A stretch of 64,000 nt of DNA. Source: Terrabacter sp. Root181 (lineage in GTDB: Bacteria; Actinomycetota; Actinomycetes; Actinomycetales; Dermatophilaceae). The translations under genes were made by a program, and so were the position numbers. Positions 36,893 to 45,443 of this stretch are shown here, one piece after another. Every line of letters begins with the position of its first letter. Position 1 is the first letter of the stretch. The stretch spans positions 1,629,813-1,693,812 of the forward strand of contig NZ_LMHU01000001.1 in assembly GCF_001428505.1 (NCBI RefSeq), given 5' to 3'. Under the pieces are notes generated by a model. The model was not told the origin of the DNA. It worked only from the letters and a program-made list of their open reading frames with translations, and did no database searches.

Positions 36893-38137
36893 TCATGCGC
36901 CGACCCGCTCCAACCAGGCCCGCAACGGCGCCGTGCCGTCCTCGTGGGCGATCGCGTCGCGGACGGCCGCCGCACCGTCGCGCAGTGCGCGCGACGTCAC
37001 GGCCTCGGTCATGCGAGCTGCCAGCACCTCGCCGGTGACCCGCGTCATGGGGACGGGTGCGGTGCCGGCGGACAGGGCCACGAGCCGGCGCCCCCAGAAC
37101 GGCTGGTCGGTGTGCATCGGCAGGGGCACCGACGGGACGCCGGCCCGGAGGGCGGCAGCGGTGACGCCGGCACCGGCGTGGTGCACGACGGCGGCCGCAC
37201 GGGGGAGGAGCCACACGTGCGGCACGTCCCCGACACGGAGGACCCGGTCGGGGCCGAGCTCGTCCTCCAGGTGTCTCGCGGTGGCGTCGAGAGCCTCGCC
37301 CTGCAGGACGGTGCGCAGCCCGGTGCCGCGCACCGCATCGGCGACCGCGCGGACGACGGCGCCACCCGGTGGGAGGCTGCCGAGGCTGACGACGACCGGT
37401 GGCGGACCCGAGGCCAGGGTCTCGGCCAGTGCGGCTCCCGGCGTTCCGGCTGCCGACGGCGCCGGCCACCAGAAGCCGTCGAGGCTCAGCCGGTCCGACC
37501 AGTCGCTCGGTCGTGGGAGGACGACCGGGCTGATGCCGTGGTGCACCGGCAGGCTCGCCGCTCGGCGTCGCCGCTGCGCGTGCGCGCGGCTCTCAGCAGG
37601 CAGGCCGAGCTCGGAACGCACCCGGGCGCAGGCGGGGTCGTACGGCGTGCGCACACGCTCGGCGAGGCGTCCGGCCAGCCGGTTCGCCGGACCCAGGTCG
37701 CGCCGGCTGGCGATCACCGGCGGGTACGCGCTGCTCGGCTCGGCCGGCTGGAGGAGGGCCGCGGCCGACGGCACCCCGAGGTGCTCGGCGATGTCGTGGC
37801 CGTAGGGCGAGATCGCGTTGGTGAGGACGACGTCGGCACCCGGGGCAGCCGCGAGGGCGGCCGTCGCGGCGTCCTCCATGTAGGAACGGAGCACCCTGAG
37901 GTAGGCGGCGACACCCGGCCCCTTCCGCCCCTCGGACGAGTCGGGGTCCGACGGCTCGGGCAGCGTCATCGGGGCGTCGAAGCCGACGTGCGTGCAGCCG
38001 GCCTCGACCACGAGGCGCGCGTACTCCGCCCCCGCGACGATCGTCACGTCGTGCCCGTCGTCGACAAACGACCTGCCGAGGCCGGCGGCTGGGGCGACGT
38101 CTCCGCGAGTGCCCGGGGCGAGCATGAGGACCTTCAC
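36893..38137 (-). CDS. glycosyltransferase, GT1 family (sterol/macrolide UGT-like)
   Basis: Transfers a sugar from a nucleotide donor to a small hydrophobic acceptor. 414 residues with a GT-B fold: N-terminal VLMLAPGTRGDVAPAAGLG, and the donor-site segment VHHAGAGVTAAALRAGVPSV followed by PMHTDQPFWGRRL, as in sterol glucosyltransferases and antibiotic-inactivating GTs. The GTG at 38137 has AAAGGAG nine bases before it. Acceptor unknown; pairing with a TetR repressor and an operator suggests induction by a small molecule, perhaps one that is detoxified. Confidence 0.87.
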   Translation of the reverse strand: MKVLMLAPGTRGDVAPAAGLGRSFVDDGHDVTIVAGAEYARLVVEAGCTHVGFDAPMTLPEPSDPDSSEGRKGPGVAAYLRVLRSYMEDAATAALAAAPGADVVLTNAISPYGHDIAEHLGVPSAAALLQPAEPSSAYPPVIASRRDLGPANRLAGRLAERVRTPYDPACARVRSELGLPAESRAHAQRRRRAASLPVHHGISPVVLPRPSDWSDRLSLDGFWWPAPSAAGTPGAALAETLASGPPPVVVSLGSLPPGGAVVRAVADAVRGTGLRTVLQGEALDATARHLEDELGPDRVLRVGDVPHVWLLPRAAAVVHHAGAGVTAAALRAGVPSVPLPMHTDQPFWGRRLVALSAGTAPVPMTRVTGEVLAARMTEAVTSRALRDGAAAVRDAIAHEDGTAPLRAWLERVGA

Positions 38138-38148
38138 GCGACCACTCC

Positions 38149-38169
38149 TTTGCGAACAGTGTTAGCAAA
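38149..38169. promoter_or_regulatory. 21-base TetR-type operator of the glycosyltransferase-TetR operon
   Basis: The sequence reads TTTGCnAACAnTGTTnGCAAA on both strands: nine paired positions per arm around a central base, with one mismatch pair. It begins 11 bases before the GTG at 38137 and overlaps the ribosome-binding region. The pattern is typical of TetR autoregulatory sites; binding by the TetR encoded in the same operon is inferred. Confidence 0.6.
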
Positions 38170-38215
38170 AGAAGCGTAGCGCAGCTCAGCCTGCCTGACG
38201 CACGTCGGCGGACCG

Positions 38216-38845
38216 TCAGGGTGTGAGGATGCGGCGGGCGACCCGCCCCACCACGAGCCATGCCACCGCGGCGAGGCCCCAGTTGGTGACGGTGTTCTTG
38301 ACGACGGCGTTGTCGCCGCTGAACTGCTTGACGCCCGCGGTCCGGCTGAAGACGCCGAGGTCGGCCCAGTCCGCGGCGCGCAGCACGGCCACGACGAGCG
38401 CGTTGCGGGTGTTGGCATCGAGCACCACGAGCACGGCGCCGAGCAGCAGCGCCGTAGCCGCGAGCAGGCACGAGAGCCACGCGATCTCGGCGAGCAGGGT
38501 GCGCAGCCGTGTGATGCCGGCCCCGGTGAGGTGTGCGGCCCGGCGGGCGCCCGCCCCCACGTCCGGTGAGCGGCGCGCGCGAGGGGCGACGTCCGCCATC
38601 TCGGCCTTGGCCGCCGCCCGGTCGGTCGGTGCGTCGGTGGGTGCATCCGCCGGCGCGTCCGCCGGCGCATCCGTCGGCGCATCCGTCGGTGCATCCGCCG
38701 GCGCGTCTGTCGAAGCCTCGGCGGGCGCTGCGGCGGGCGAGCCGGTGTGGGTGCGGACCGCAGGCTCGCCGGCCGGGGCGGGAGGCGGCGCCACGGTCTC
38801 CGTGCGCTCGGGCGTCGTGGTGGTCGGGGTGGCCGGGCTCGTCAT
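38216..38845 (-). CDS. membrane protein with Ala/Asp/Pro tetrapeptide-repeat tail
   Basis: 209 residues, no recognised family. Residues 1-80 are a disordered Thr/Pro/Ala tail that includes a run of TDAP/ADAP tetrapeptides; the C-terminal half has two hydrophobic helices (IAWLSCLLAATALLLGAVLV and NWGLAAVAWLVVGRVARRIL, shown in part). AAGGAG lies ten bases before the ATG at 38845. It looks like a small membrane protein of the type that follows cell-envelope genes, but nothing here fixes a role. Confidence 0.65.
   Translation of the reverse strand: MTSPATPTTTTPERTETVAPPPAPAGEPAVRTHTGSPAAAPAEASTDAPADAPTDAPTDAPADAPADAPTDAPTDRAAAKAEMADVAPRARRSPDVGAGARRAAHLTGAGITRLRTLLAEIAWLSCLLAATALLLGAVLVVLDANTRNALVVAVLRAADWADLGVFSRTAGVKQFSGDNAVVKNTVTNWGLAAVAWLVVGRVARRILTP
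38628..38711. repeat. 12-base tandem repeat, seven units
   Basis: Seven degenerate 12-base units of the type GGCGCATCCGTC encode the TDAP/ADAP repeats of the overlapping membrane protein. Variation is mostly at third codon positions, which suggests selection for the peptide repeat. Confidence 0.85.
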
Positions 38846-39038
38846 CGAGGGTTCTCCTTGGGCGGTTCGTGGGTCCGGTGTGGTCAACGAGCCACCCGTC
38901 CCGCAGGACACGCCCACGACGCGACGACTTCGCCGGCGACGTCGCCGGGCGGGACACCCGAAGGGCACCGGCGCTGCCGCCCCGGGGCACCCGGACGGGT
39001 GGTCCGGGCCCCGAGGGCTGCCCCATAGACTGGCCCGC
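38846..39038. other. intergenic region before gatC
   Basis: 193 bases between divergent genes. Apart from the gatC -10 box at its right end, I see no palindrome or small gene. Confidence 0.4.
39026..39031 (+). promoter_or_regulatory. -10 box of gatC (leaderless)
   Basis: TAGACT seven bases before the ATG at 39039. Confidence 0.5.
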
Positions 39039-39335
39039 ATGTCATCCCTGTCCCGCGACGACGTAGCCCACTTGGCCGGCCTCGCCCGCATCGAGCTCTC
39101 GGAAGCCGAGCTCGACCGCATGGTGGGTGAGCTCGGGGTCATCCTCGAGTCCGTGGCCAAGGTCCAGCAGGCCCCGACCGAGGGCGTCGCCCCGATGTCG
39201 CACCCGATGCCGCTGACCAACGTGACCCGAGCCGACGTGGTGCGCCCGAGCCTCGGTGCCGAGGCCGTGCTCGCCGGGGCGCCCGAGGCCGAGCAGCAGC
39301 GCTTCTCGGTGCCGCGCATCCTCGACGAGGACTGA
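39039..39335 (+). CDS. gatC: Asp-tRNA(Asn)/Glu-tRNA(Gln) amidotransferase subunit C
   Basis: Stabilising subunit of the GatCAB amidotransferase. 98 residues with the family opening LSRDDVAHLAGLARIELSE and the tail LRxDxxxxS-type segment RADVVRPSLGAEAVLAGAPE. No gatA overlap: about 110 bases with a hairpin separate them. Confidence 0.95.
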   Translation: MSSLSRDDVAHLAGLARIELSEAELDRMVGELGVILESVAKVQQAPTEGVAPMSHPMPLTNVTRADVVRPSLGAEAVLAGAPEAEQQRFSVPRILDED

Positions 39336-39353
39336 GCCACCCACCACGCCCAG

Positions 39354-39383
39354 GTATGCCGCCGGGCCGAGCACCCGGCATAC
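39354..39383. repeat. inverted GTATGCC/GGCATAC pair between gatC and gatA
   Basis: GTATGCCGCCGGG and CCCGGCATAC can form a hairpin with bulged bases. It combines two copies of the dispersed heptamer as an inverted repeat in the gatC-gatA gap. A mild attenuating or processing hairpin is possible. Confidence 0.45.
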
Positions 39384-39444
39384 GCCCGCCCGGTGACGGG
39401 CACCACGAAACCCGTTGTCGCAGCTACGAACCGAAGGCACTGAC

Positions 39445-40983
39445 GTGACCGACCTGCCAACTGACCTGACGAGGGCCACCGCCGCCGGCCTCGCCGACGC
39501 ACTCGCGAGCGGAGCCATCAGCTCCGTCGAGGTGACCCAGGCGCACCTCGACCGGATCGTGGCCGTCGACGGCCAGGTGCACTCCTACCTCCACGTCGAC
39601 GGAGCCGGGGCGCTCGCCCAGGCCCGCTCCGTCGACGACCGGCGCCGGGCCGGCGAGACCCTCGGGGCCCTCGCCGGTGTGCCGATCGCCGTCAAGGACG
39701 TCATGACGACGAAGGGCCTGCCGACGACGTGCGGCAGCAGGATCCTCGAGGGCTGGGTCCCGCCCTACGACGCGACGGTCGTCACGAAGCTGCGCCAGGC
39801 CGGCCTGCCGATCCTCGGCAAGACGAACATGGACGAGTTCGCGATGGGCTCCTCGACCGAGCACTCCGCCTACGGCCCGTCGCACAACCCGTGGGACCTC
39901 GACCGGATCCCCGGCGGCTCGGGCGGTGGCTCGAGCTCGGTGCTGGCGTCGTTCCAGGCGCCGCTCGCCACCGGGACCGACACCGGTGGCTCCATCCGTC
40001 AGCCCGCGGCCGTCACCGCGACGGTCGGCACCAAGCCCACCTACGGCGGCGTCTCGCGCTACGGCCTCGTGGCCCTGGCGAGCTCCCTCGACCAGGCCGG
40101 CCCCTGCGGGCGCACCGTCCTCGACACCGCGCTGCTGCACGCCGTCATGGGCGGCCACGACCCGATGGACTCGACGTCGATCGACGCCCCCGTCCCGCCC
40201 GTCGTCGAGGCAGCCCGCGCGGCCGACGTGCGTGGCATGAGGATCGGTGTCGTCAAGGAGCTCGGCGGCGAGGGCTACCAGCCCGGCGTGCGGGCCCGCT
40301 TCGACGAGTCGGTCGCCCTCCTGCAGGAGCTCGGTGCCGAGGTCGTCGAGGTCAGCTGCCCCAACTTCGAGTACGCCCTCGCGGCCTACTACCTCATCCT
40401 CCCCAGCGAGGCGTCGAGCAACCTCGCGAAGTTCGACGCGATGCGCTACGGCATGCGCGTGCAGCCCGACGGCGTCGACGCCCCGAGCGCCGAGCAGGTC
40501 ATGGCGGCGACGCGCGACGCCGGCTTCGGCCCGGAGGTCAAGCGGCGCATCATCCTCGGCACCTACGCCCTGAGCTCCGGCTACTACGACGCGTACTACG
40601 GCTCGGCCCAGAAGGTCCGCGCGCTCATCGCACAGGACTTCGCGTCGGCGTACGACAAGGTCGACGTCCTCGTCAGCCCCACCGCGCCGACCACGGCGTT
40701 CAAGCTCGGCGACAAGCTCGAGGACCCGATGGCGATGTACCTCAACGACATCGCCACCATCCCGGCCAACCTCGCCGGCGTGCCGGGCATGTCGATCCCC
40801 TCGGGTCTCGCCGACGAGGACGGGCTGCCCGCCGGCATCCAGATCCTCGCCCCGGCCACGAAGGACGAGCGGCTCTACTCCGTGGGCGCTGCCCTCGAGG
40901 CCGCGCTCGTCGACCGCTGGGGCGGTCCGATCCTCGACCGCGCGCCCGAGCTGGGCGTCGCCGCTGCAGCGAAGGGAGCCTGA
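39445..40983 (+). CDS. gatA: Asp-tRNA(Asn)/Glu-tRNA(Gln) amidotransferase subunit A
   Basis: Amidase subunit that releases ammonia from glutamine for tRNA-dependent amidation. 512 residues. The amidase signature [13 protein letters not shown], Lys in [10 protein letters not shown] and nucleophilic Ser in [11 protein letters not shown] give the Ser-cisSer-Lys triad. Start at the GTG at 39445 with GAAGG upstream; an in-frame TTG at 39415 is less likely. One base separates the stop from the gatB ATG. Confidence 0.97.
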   Translation: MTDLPTDLTRATAAGLADALASGAISSVEVTQAHLDRIVAVDGQVHSYLHVDGAGALAQARSVDDRRRAGETLGALAGVPIAVKDVMTTKGLPTTCGSRILEGWVPPYDATVVTKLRQAGLPILGKTNMDEFAMGSSTEHSAYGPSHNPWDLDRIPGGSGGGSSSVLASFQAPLATGTDTGGSIRQPAAVTATVGTKPTYGGVSRYGLVALASSLDQAGPCGRTVLDTALLHAVMGGHDPMDSTSIDAPVPPVVEAARAADVRGMRIGVVKELGGEGYQPGVRARFDESVALLQELGAEVVEVSCPNFEYALAAYYLILPSEASSNLAKFDAMRYGMRVQPDGVDAPSAEQVMAATRDAGFGPEVKRRIILGTYALSSGYYDAYYGSAQKVRALIAQDFASAYDKVDVLVSPTAPTTAFKLGDKLEDPMAMYLNDIATIPANLAGVPGMSIPSGLADEDGLPAGIQILAPATKDERLYSVGAALEAALVDRWGGPILDRAPELGVAAAAKGA

Positions 40984-40984
40984 C

Positions 40985-42532
40985 ATGACCACCGTCGCGA
41001 CCGACGCCGTCATGGACTACGACGAGGCCATGAGGAAGTTCGACCCGGTGATGGGCCTCGAGGTCCACGTCGAGCTCCACACGGCGACCAAGATGTTCTG
41101 CGGCTGCCCCACGGAGTTCGGCGCCGAGCCCAACTCGCAGGTCTGCCCGGTCTGCCTCGGGCTGCCCGGTGCGCTGCCCGTGGTCAACGAGAAGGCCGTG
41201 GAGTCGGCCATCCGCATCGGCCTGGCGCTCAACTGCGAGATCGCCGAGTGGTGCCGCTTCGCCCGGAAGAACTACTTCTACCCGGACATGCCCAAGAACT
41301 TCCAGACCTCGCAGTACGACGAGCCGATCGCCTTCGAGGGACACCTCGACGTCGAGCTCGAGGACGGCAGCACCTACCGCGTCGAGATCGAGCGCGCGCA
41401 CATGGAGGAGGACACCGGCAAGTCGCTGCACATCGGCGGCGCGACCGGCCGCATCCACGGCGCCGACCACTCGCTCGTCGACTACAACCGCGCCGGCATC
41501 CCGCTCATCGAGATCGTCACCAAGCCCATGGTCGGGGCGGGGGAGCGCGCGCCCGAGGTCGCCAAGGCGTACGTCTCGGCACTGCGCGAGCTGCTGCGCG
41601 CCCTCGACGTCAGCGACGTCAAGATGGAGCAGGGCTCGATGCGCTGCGACGCGAACGTGTCGCTGCGGCCTCACGTCGGTGACCCGCTGAGCGAGGAGCA
41701 GCTCGCCGTGCCGCTGGGCACCCGCACCGAGACGAAGAACGTCAACTCGCTCCGGTCGGTCGAGCGCGCCGTGCGCTATGAGATCTCGCGCCACGCGGCG
41801 ATCCTCGACGGCGGTGGCTCGATCCTGCAGGAGACCCGGCACTGGCACGAGGACACCGGCATCACGACGTCGGGCCGCGTCAAGTCGGACGCCGAGGACT
41901 ACCGCTACTTCCCCGAGCCCGACCTGGTGCCTGTCGCCCCGACCCGTGAGACGGTCGATGCCCTGCGCGGCACGCTGCCGGAGCCCCCGGGACTGCGCCG
42001 CAAGCGGCTCCAGTCCGACTGGGGCTACAGCGATCTCGAGATGCGCGACGTCGTCAACGCCGGCGCGGTCGAGCTCATCGAGGAGACCGTGGCGGCGGGC
42101 GCGAGTGCGGCTGCCGCGAGGAAGTGGTGGCTCGGTGAGCCGTCACGGCGCGCGAACGCCGAGGGCCAGGACATCGTGACGTATGCCGCCGGGCTGGGCC
42201 TGACGCCCGCGCACGTCGCCGAGCTCGACGGCCTCGTCGCCTCGGGCCGGCTCAACGACTCGATGGCCCGTCAGGTGCTCGACGGCGTGCTCGCCGGCGA
42301 GGGCACCCCCACGGCCGTGGCGGACGCCCGCGGGCTCGAGCTCGTCCAGGACGACGGTGCCCTCGAGGCGGCCGTCGACAAGGTCATCGAGGCCAACCCC
42401 GACGTCGCGGCCAAGATCCGCGACGGCAAGGTGGCGGCCGCGGGCGCGCTCATCGGTCAGGTCATGAAGGAGATGAAGGGCCAGGCCGACGCCGGCAAGG
42501 CCCGCGAGCTCATCCTCGCCAAGCTCCAGTAA
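40985..42532 (+). CDS. gatB: Asp-tRNA(Asn)/Glu-tRNA(Gln) amidotransferase subunit B
   Basis: tRNA-binding and kinase-like subunit. 515 residues: [19 protein letters not shown] with zinc-type cysteines CGC and [29 protein letters not shown] and the C-terminal YqeY-like tail domain ending in [16 protein letters not shown]. Together with gatC and gatA it makes the whole enzyme, which implies that Gln-tRNA (and possibly Asn-tRNA) is made by the indirect route. Confidence 0.97.
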   Translation: MTTVATDAVMDYDEAMRKFDPVMGLEVHVELHTATKMFCGCPTEFGAEPNSQVCPVCLGLPGALPVVNEKAVESAIRIGLALNCEIAEWCRFARKNYFYPDMPKNFQTSQYDEPIAFEGHLDVELEDGSTYRVEIERAHMEEDTGKSLHIGGATGRIHGADHSLVDYNRAGIPLIEIVTKPMVGAGERAPEVAKAYVSALRELLRALDVSDVKMEQGSMRCDANVSLRPHVGDPLSEEQLAVPLGTRTETKNVNSLRSVERAVRYEISRHAAILDGGGSILQETRHWHEDTGITTSGRVKSDAEDYRYFPEPDLVPVAPTRETVDALRGTLPEPPGLRRKRLQSDWGYSDLEMRDVVNAGAVELIEETVAAGASAAAARKWWLGEPSRRANAEGQDIVTYAAGLGLTPAHVAELDGLVASGRLNDSMARQVLDGVLAGEGTPTAVADARGLELVQDDGALEAAVDKVIEANPDVAAKIRDGKVAAAGALIGQVMKEMKGQADAGKARELILAKLQ

Positions 42533-42540
42533 CCCGCCCG

Positions 42541-42672
42541 CCCCAACCGTCGAGAGGCCACGTTCGGCCGCCCCAGCGCAGTCGAGAGGCCAGCTCAGGC
42601 CCACGTACGTGGGCTCGAGCTGGCCTCTCGACGTGCGTCAGGGGGCCACGGGTGGCCTCTCGACGGTTGGGG
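42541..42672. repeat. nested palindromes built from four GTCGAGAGGCCA units
   Basis: Outer arms: 21 bases at 42541-42561 pair exactly with 42652-42672. Inside them a 52-base near-perfect palindrome spans 42581-42632: exact 16-base arms (GTCGAGAGGCCAGCTC) around the exact palindrome GCCCACGTACGTGGGC at 42599-42614. It lies between convergent gatB (stop 42532) and the DUF937 gene (stop 42673), so it can serve as a two-way terminator, but its repeated build is more elaborate than any terminator needs. Confidence 0.85.
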
Positions 42673-43383
42673 TCAGCGCTTGCCGCCGCCGAGGAGTCCG
42701 CCCAGCAGGCCGCCGAGGACGTCACCCGCCCCGCCGCTGCCGCCGGACGAGCCGGAGCCGCCACCGAGCACCTGGCCGAGGATGTCCTGCAGCGGGTTCG
42801 ACCCACCGGACGCCGCGCCCGTCGACGTCGCGCTGCCCGGAGCCTGCACCGGCCCGCTGTCGGCGCCCACGCCGCCGGGGAAGAGCGGGCCACCGTCGGT
42901 CGCTCCCGCACCCGTCGAGCCGGTCGAGCCGGTCGAGCCGGTCGAGCCGGTCGAGCCGGTCGAGCCCGAGCCGCCACCGAGCATCCCGCCGAGGCCACCC
43001 TGACCCAGCTTGTTGGCGAGCCACGACATGACGATCGGGGCGAGGATGGGCAGCAGCTTCTGGACGAGGCTCCCGGACGACCCGCCCAGGCCGCCCAGCT
43101 GGGTGACGACCTGGTCGGTGCTGCCGCCGAAGATGTTGCCGACGATGGCCTGACCGTCCTGCTCGTCGACGTCGTCGAGCCCGTTGATCGAGCCCTGGTG
43201 GTCGGAGAGGGCAGAGAGCAGCGAGTCGGCGCCGGCAGGGTCGCCGGCGTTGGCCTGCAGACCGCCGAGGAGGGCGGGCAGGGCGTTCTCCGCCGCCTGG
43301 CGCACCTCGTCGCTGCCGACCCCGAGCTGGCCCGCCAGCTGGTCGATCGGTACCTGGTCGAGGATCTCGTCGTACGAACCCAT
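42673..43383 (-). CDS. DUF937 domain-containing protein
   Basis: 236 residues. N-terminal half is the DUF937 (YidB-like) pattern: IDQLAGQLGVGSDEVRQAAEN, shown in part as DEVRQAAENALPALLGGL, then QAIVGNIFGG and LLPILAPIVMSWLANKLGQG. The C-terminal half is low complexity, Gly/Ser/Thr-rich, with six TGS-type triplets, and ends in repeated GGLLGG. ATG at 43383, with AGGAGG a few bases upstream. No biochemical function is known for the family. Confidence 0.85.
   Translation of the reverse strand: MGSYDEILDQVPIDQLAGQLGVGSDEVRQAAENALPALLGGLQANAGDPAGADSLLSALSDHQGSINGLDDVDEQDGQAIVGNIFGGSTDQVVTQLGGLGGSSGSLVQKLLPILAPIVMSWLANKLGQGGLGGMLGGGSGSTGSTGSTGSTGSTGSTGAGATDGGPLFPGGVGADSGPVQAPGSATSTGAASGGSNPLQDILGQVLGGGSGSSGGSGGAGDVLGGLLGGLLGGGKR
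42914..42967. repeat. 9-base tandem repeat, six units
   Basis: Five identical copies of GTCGAGCCG and a sixth with one change, encoding the Gly-Ser-Thr repeats of the DUF937 protein. The identical DNA copies suggest recent slippage expansion. Confidence 0.9.
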
Positions 43384-43490
43384 GGGTGCCCCTCCTGTTC
43401 GTGGGTGGCGCCGGTGCCGACCCTGCCCGTCAGGCTAGCCACGTGTCGGCACCGGCGGCAGGTCCACGGGTCACCGATGGGCCAGGAGCG

Positions 43491-44669
43491 TCAGCCGACG
43501 CCGACTGCGGGCGACGGCAGTGAGATGAGCCGGTCGGCGCCGTCGTTGTTGCTCGTCGTGATCCACGCCCGGTTGTCGACGAAACGGATGTCGCGGATGC
43601 GGCCGTAGGTGCCCTGGAGGTGTCGGGTGGGCGTGCCGACGGACCCGTCGGCGTTGACCGGCACGCGCCAGACCGACTGTCCGCGCAGGGCCGCCATGTA
43701 GACGGCGCCGTCGGGACCGACGGCGATGCCGCTCGGTGACATCTCGGACGTCGCCCACTGGGCGACCGGGTCGACGTAGTCGGGGTTGTCGGCACGGCCC
43801 TCGACCTCGGGCCAGCCGTAGTTCTTGCCGGGCTCGATACGGTTGAGCTCGTCGTACGTGTTCTGCCCGAACTCGCTGGCCCACAGGCGTTTCCGACTGT
43901 CCCAGGCAAGGCCCTGCACGTTGCGGTGGCCGTAGGACCAGATCGGGGAGCCGCCGAAGGGGTTGCCGGGGGCAGGGTCGCCGTCGGGGGTGATGCGCAG
44001 GATCTTCCCGCCGAGCGAGTCGAGGTTCTGCGACAGGGACGTGTCGCCGGCCTCGCCCGTGCCGACGTAGAGGTAGCCGTCCGGGCCAAAGGCGATGCGA
44101 CCACCGTTGTGGTTCCGCCCGCGGGGGATGCCGGCGAAGATGACGACCGGCTCGCCGATGGTCCCGTCGCGCCACGGCACGGCGGCGATGCGGTTGTCGC
44201 TCTCGGTGGAGTAGTACGCGTAGAAGACGGGGTCGGCGTCGAAGTCCTCCGGAACGGCGAGGCCGAGCAGGCCGCCCTCGCCCTCGGTGCGGGTGATCGG
44301 CAGTCTCCCGGCGACGGTGGCCTTGCCCCCGGAGCCGGGCTTGGGCACGTGGTGGATCCGCCCGGTGTTGCGCTCGCTGACGAGGGCGCTGCCGTCGGGC
44401 AGCACCGCGACCGACCAGGCGATGTCGAGCCCGCCGAGCAGGGTCACCGGTCCGGCGGGCTGGGCCGCCGGCGGGCGTGTGGTCGTGGGGGTCGCCGACG
44501 TCGAGGTGCTGCTTCCGGCCTCGGTGGTCGTGGTGAGGGTCGTCGACCCGCTCGTCCCGGGACCCGTCGAGGGGGCAGAGGGCTCGGCCGTCGAGCACGC
44601 GGCCGTGACCAGCGCGACGAAGACACCGCCCAGGAGGGCGCGGCCTACCGATCGGGAGGAGTGCGGCAT
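43491..44669 (-). CDS. PQQ-type sugar dehydrogenase (GSDH family) lipoprotein
   Basis: Six-bladed beta-propeller oxidoreductase expected outside the membrane; relatives oxidise aldose sugars with PQQ. 392 residues: lipobox ALVTAAC, a Ser/Thr/Pro linker of about 45 residues and the GSDH core: WSVAVLPDGSALVSER, EGGLLGLAVPEDF, NHNGGRIAFGPDGYLYVGTGE, in pieces, SYGHRNVQGLAW, ASEFGQNTYDELNRI, YGWPEVEG. The ATG at 44669 is at the GTATGCC heptamer. No PQQ synthesis genes are present here, so cofactor supply and substrate are open. Confidence 0.88.
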   Translation of the reverse strand: MPHSSRSVGRALLGGVFVALVTAACSTAEPSAPSTGPGTSGSTTLTTTTEAGSSTSTSATPTTTRPPAAQPAGPVTLLGGLDIAWSVAVLPDGSALVSERNTGRIHHVPKPGSGGKATVAGRLPITRTEGEGGLLGLAVPEDFDADPVFYAYYSTESDNRIAAVPWRDGTIGEPVVIFAGIPRGRNHNGGRIAFGPDGYLYVGTGEAGDTSLSQNLDSLGGKILRITPDGDPAPGNPFGGSPIWSYGHRNVQGLAWDSRKRLWASEFGQNTYDELNRIEPGKNYGWPEVEGRADNPDYVDPVAQWATSEMSPSGIAVGPDGAVYMAALRGQSVWRVPVNADGSVGTPTRHLQGTYGRIRDIRFVDNRAWITTSNNDGADRLISLPSPAVGVG

Positions 44670-44709
44670 ACCCCATTGTGTCCCACCGGGCGCCCGGGAC
44701 CGCGGTGGC

Positions 44710-45369
44710 TCAGCCGCCGCGTCGCCCGAGCGTATCCAGCAGCCCGTCGCGGACGTCGGGGTGGACCACGTCCGCCACGACGACCCTTCTCGCGGCGGCG
44801 AGGTCGCCGGTGAGGGCGCGGAAGAGCAGGAGCAGGTCGACGTCGTGGGTGGGCCGCTCGACCTCGATGGGCGCGCCGGCGTGCACCAGCCCCGGGGTGA
44901 CGACCGAGAGGTAGGCGCCGGTGCGCCCGGCCTCGGTGAAGCGGCGCACCCAGCGAGGCTCACCCATGTGCGCGGCGAACGTGCTGCACGGGATGCGCGG
45001 CACCTCGACCTGCAGCACGACGTCGCCGATCCGCCACCGCTCGCCGACGAGGGCGTGCGTCGTCCCGATGCCCACGGTCGTGATGTTCTCGCCGAAACCG
45101 CCTGGGGCGATGGGTCGCCCGATCTGCTGCTCCCAGAACTCCTGGTCCTCGCGCGGGTAGGCGTAGACGGCCTGCAGCGTGCCGCCGTGGTGCTTCGGGT
45201 TGCCGATCTCGTCCCCGACGACGCCGCTTCCGAGGCCCCCGTGCTTGGGGCCCGGGTCGCGCACCTCGAACGACGCGACCGGCCGCTTGTCGATGGCGGT
45301 GGGGCGTCCGCCCCCGGACGGGGCTGTCCGTCGGCCCGAGCCGAGCGCCAGGACGTGGGGGTGGGTCAT
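44710..45369 (-). CDS. MOSC domain-containing protein (YiiM-like)
   Basis: 219 residues of the MOSC fold, which in relatives handles sulfur with the molybdenum cofactor or reduces hydroxylamines. Seen: GDEIGNPKHHGGTLQAVYAY, FGENITT, WRIGDVVLQVEVPRIPCSTFA (the family Cys), HMGEPRW, and a C-terminal YiiM-like helical part. ATG at 45369 with GGTGGAG five bases upstream; an ATG one codon earlier is possible. The partner Moco enzyme is not in the window. Confidence 0.88.
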   Translation of the reverse strand: MTHPHVLALGSGRRTAPSGGGRPTAIDKRPVASFEVRDPGPKHGGLGSGVVGDEIGNPKHHGGTLQAVYAYPREDQEFWEQQIGRPIAPGGFGENITTVGIGTTHALVGERWRIGDVVLQVEVPRIPCSTFAAHMGEPRWVRRFTEAGRTGAYLSVVTPGLVHAGAPIEVERPTHDVDLLLLFRALTGDLAAARRVVVADVVHPDVRDGLLDTLGRRGG

Positions 45370-45431
45370 CACTCCACCGAGCCTATCGGCGACGTGCTGG
45401 ACCGGCTCCCGGCCGGCGACCCGGCCTTCGT

Positions 45432-45437
45432 TAGCGT
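45432..45437 (+). promoter_or_regulatory. -10 box of the 2-hydroxyacid dehydrogenase gene (leaderless)
   Basis: TAGCGT six bases before the ATG at 45444. Confidence 0.45.
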
Positions 45438-45443
45438 GGCTCC

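Noticed and set aside
38628-38711. Possible CRISPR array
   Set aside because: Units of 12 bases in direct contact, no spacers, and they encode a peptide repeat in frame; no cas genes.
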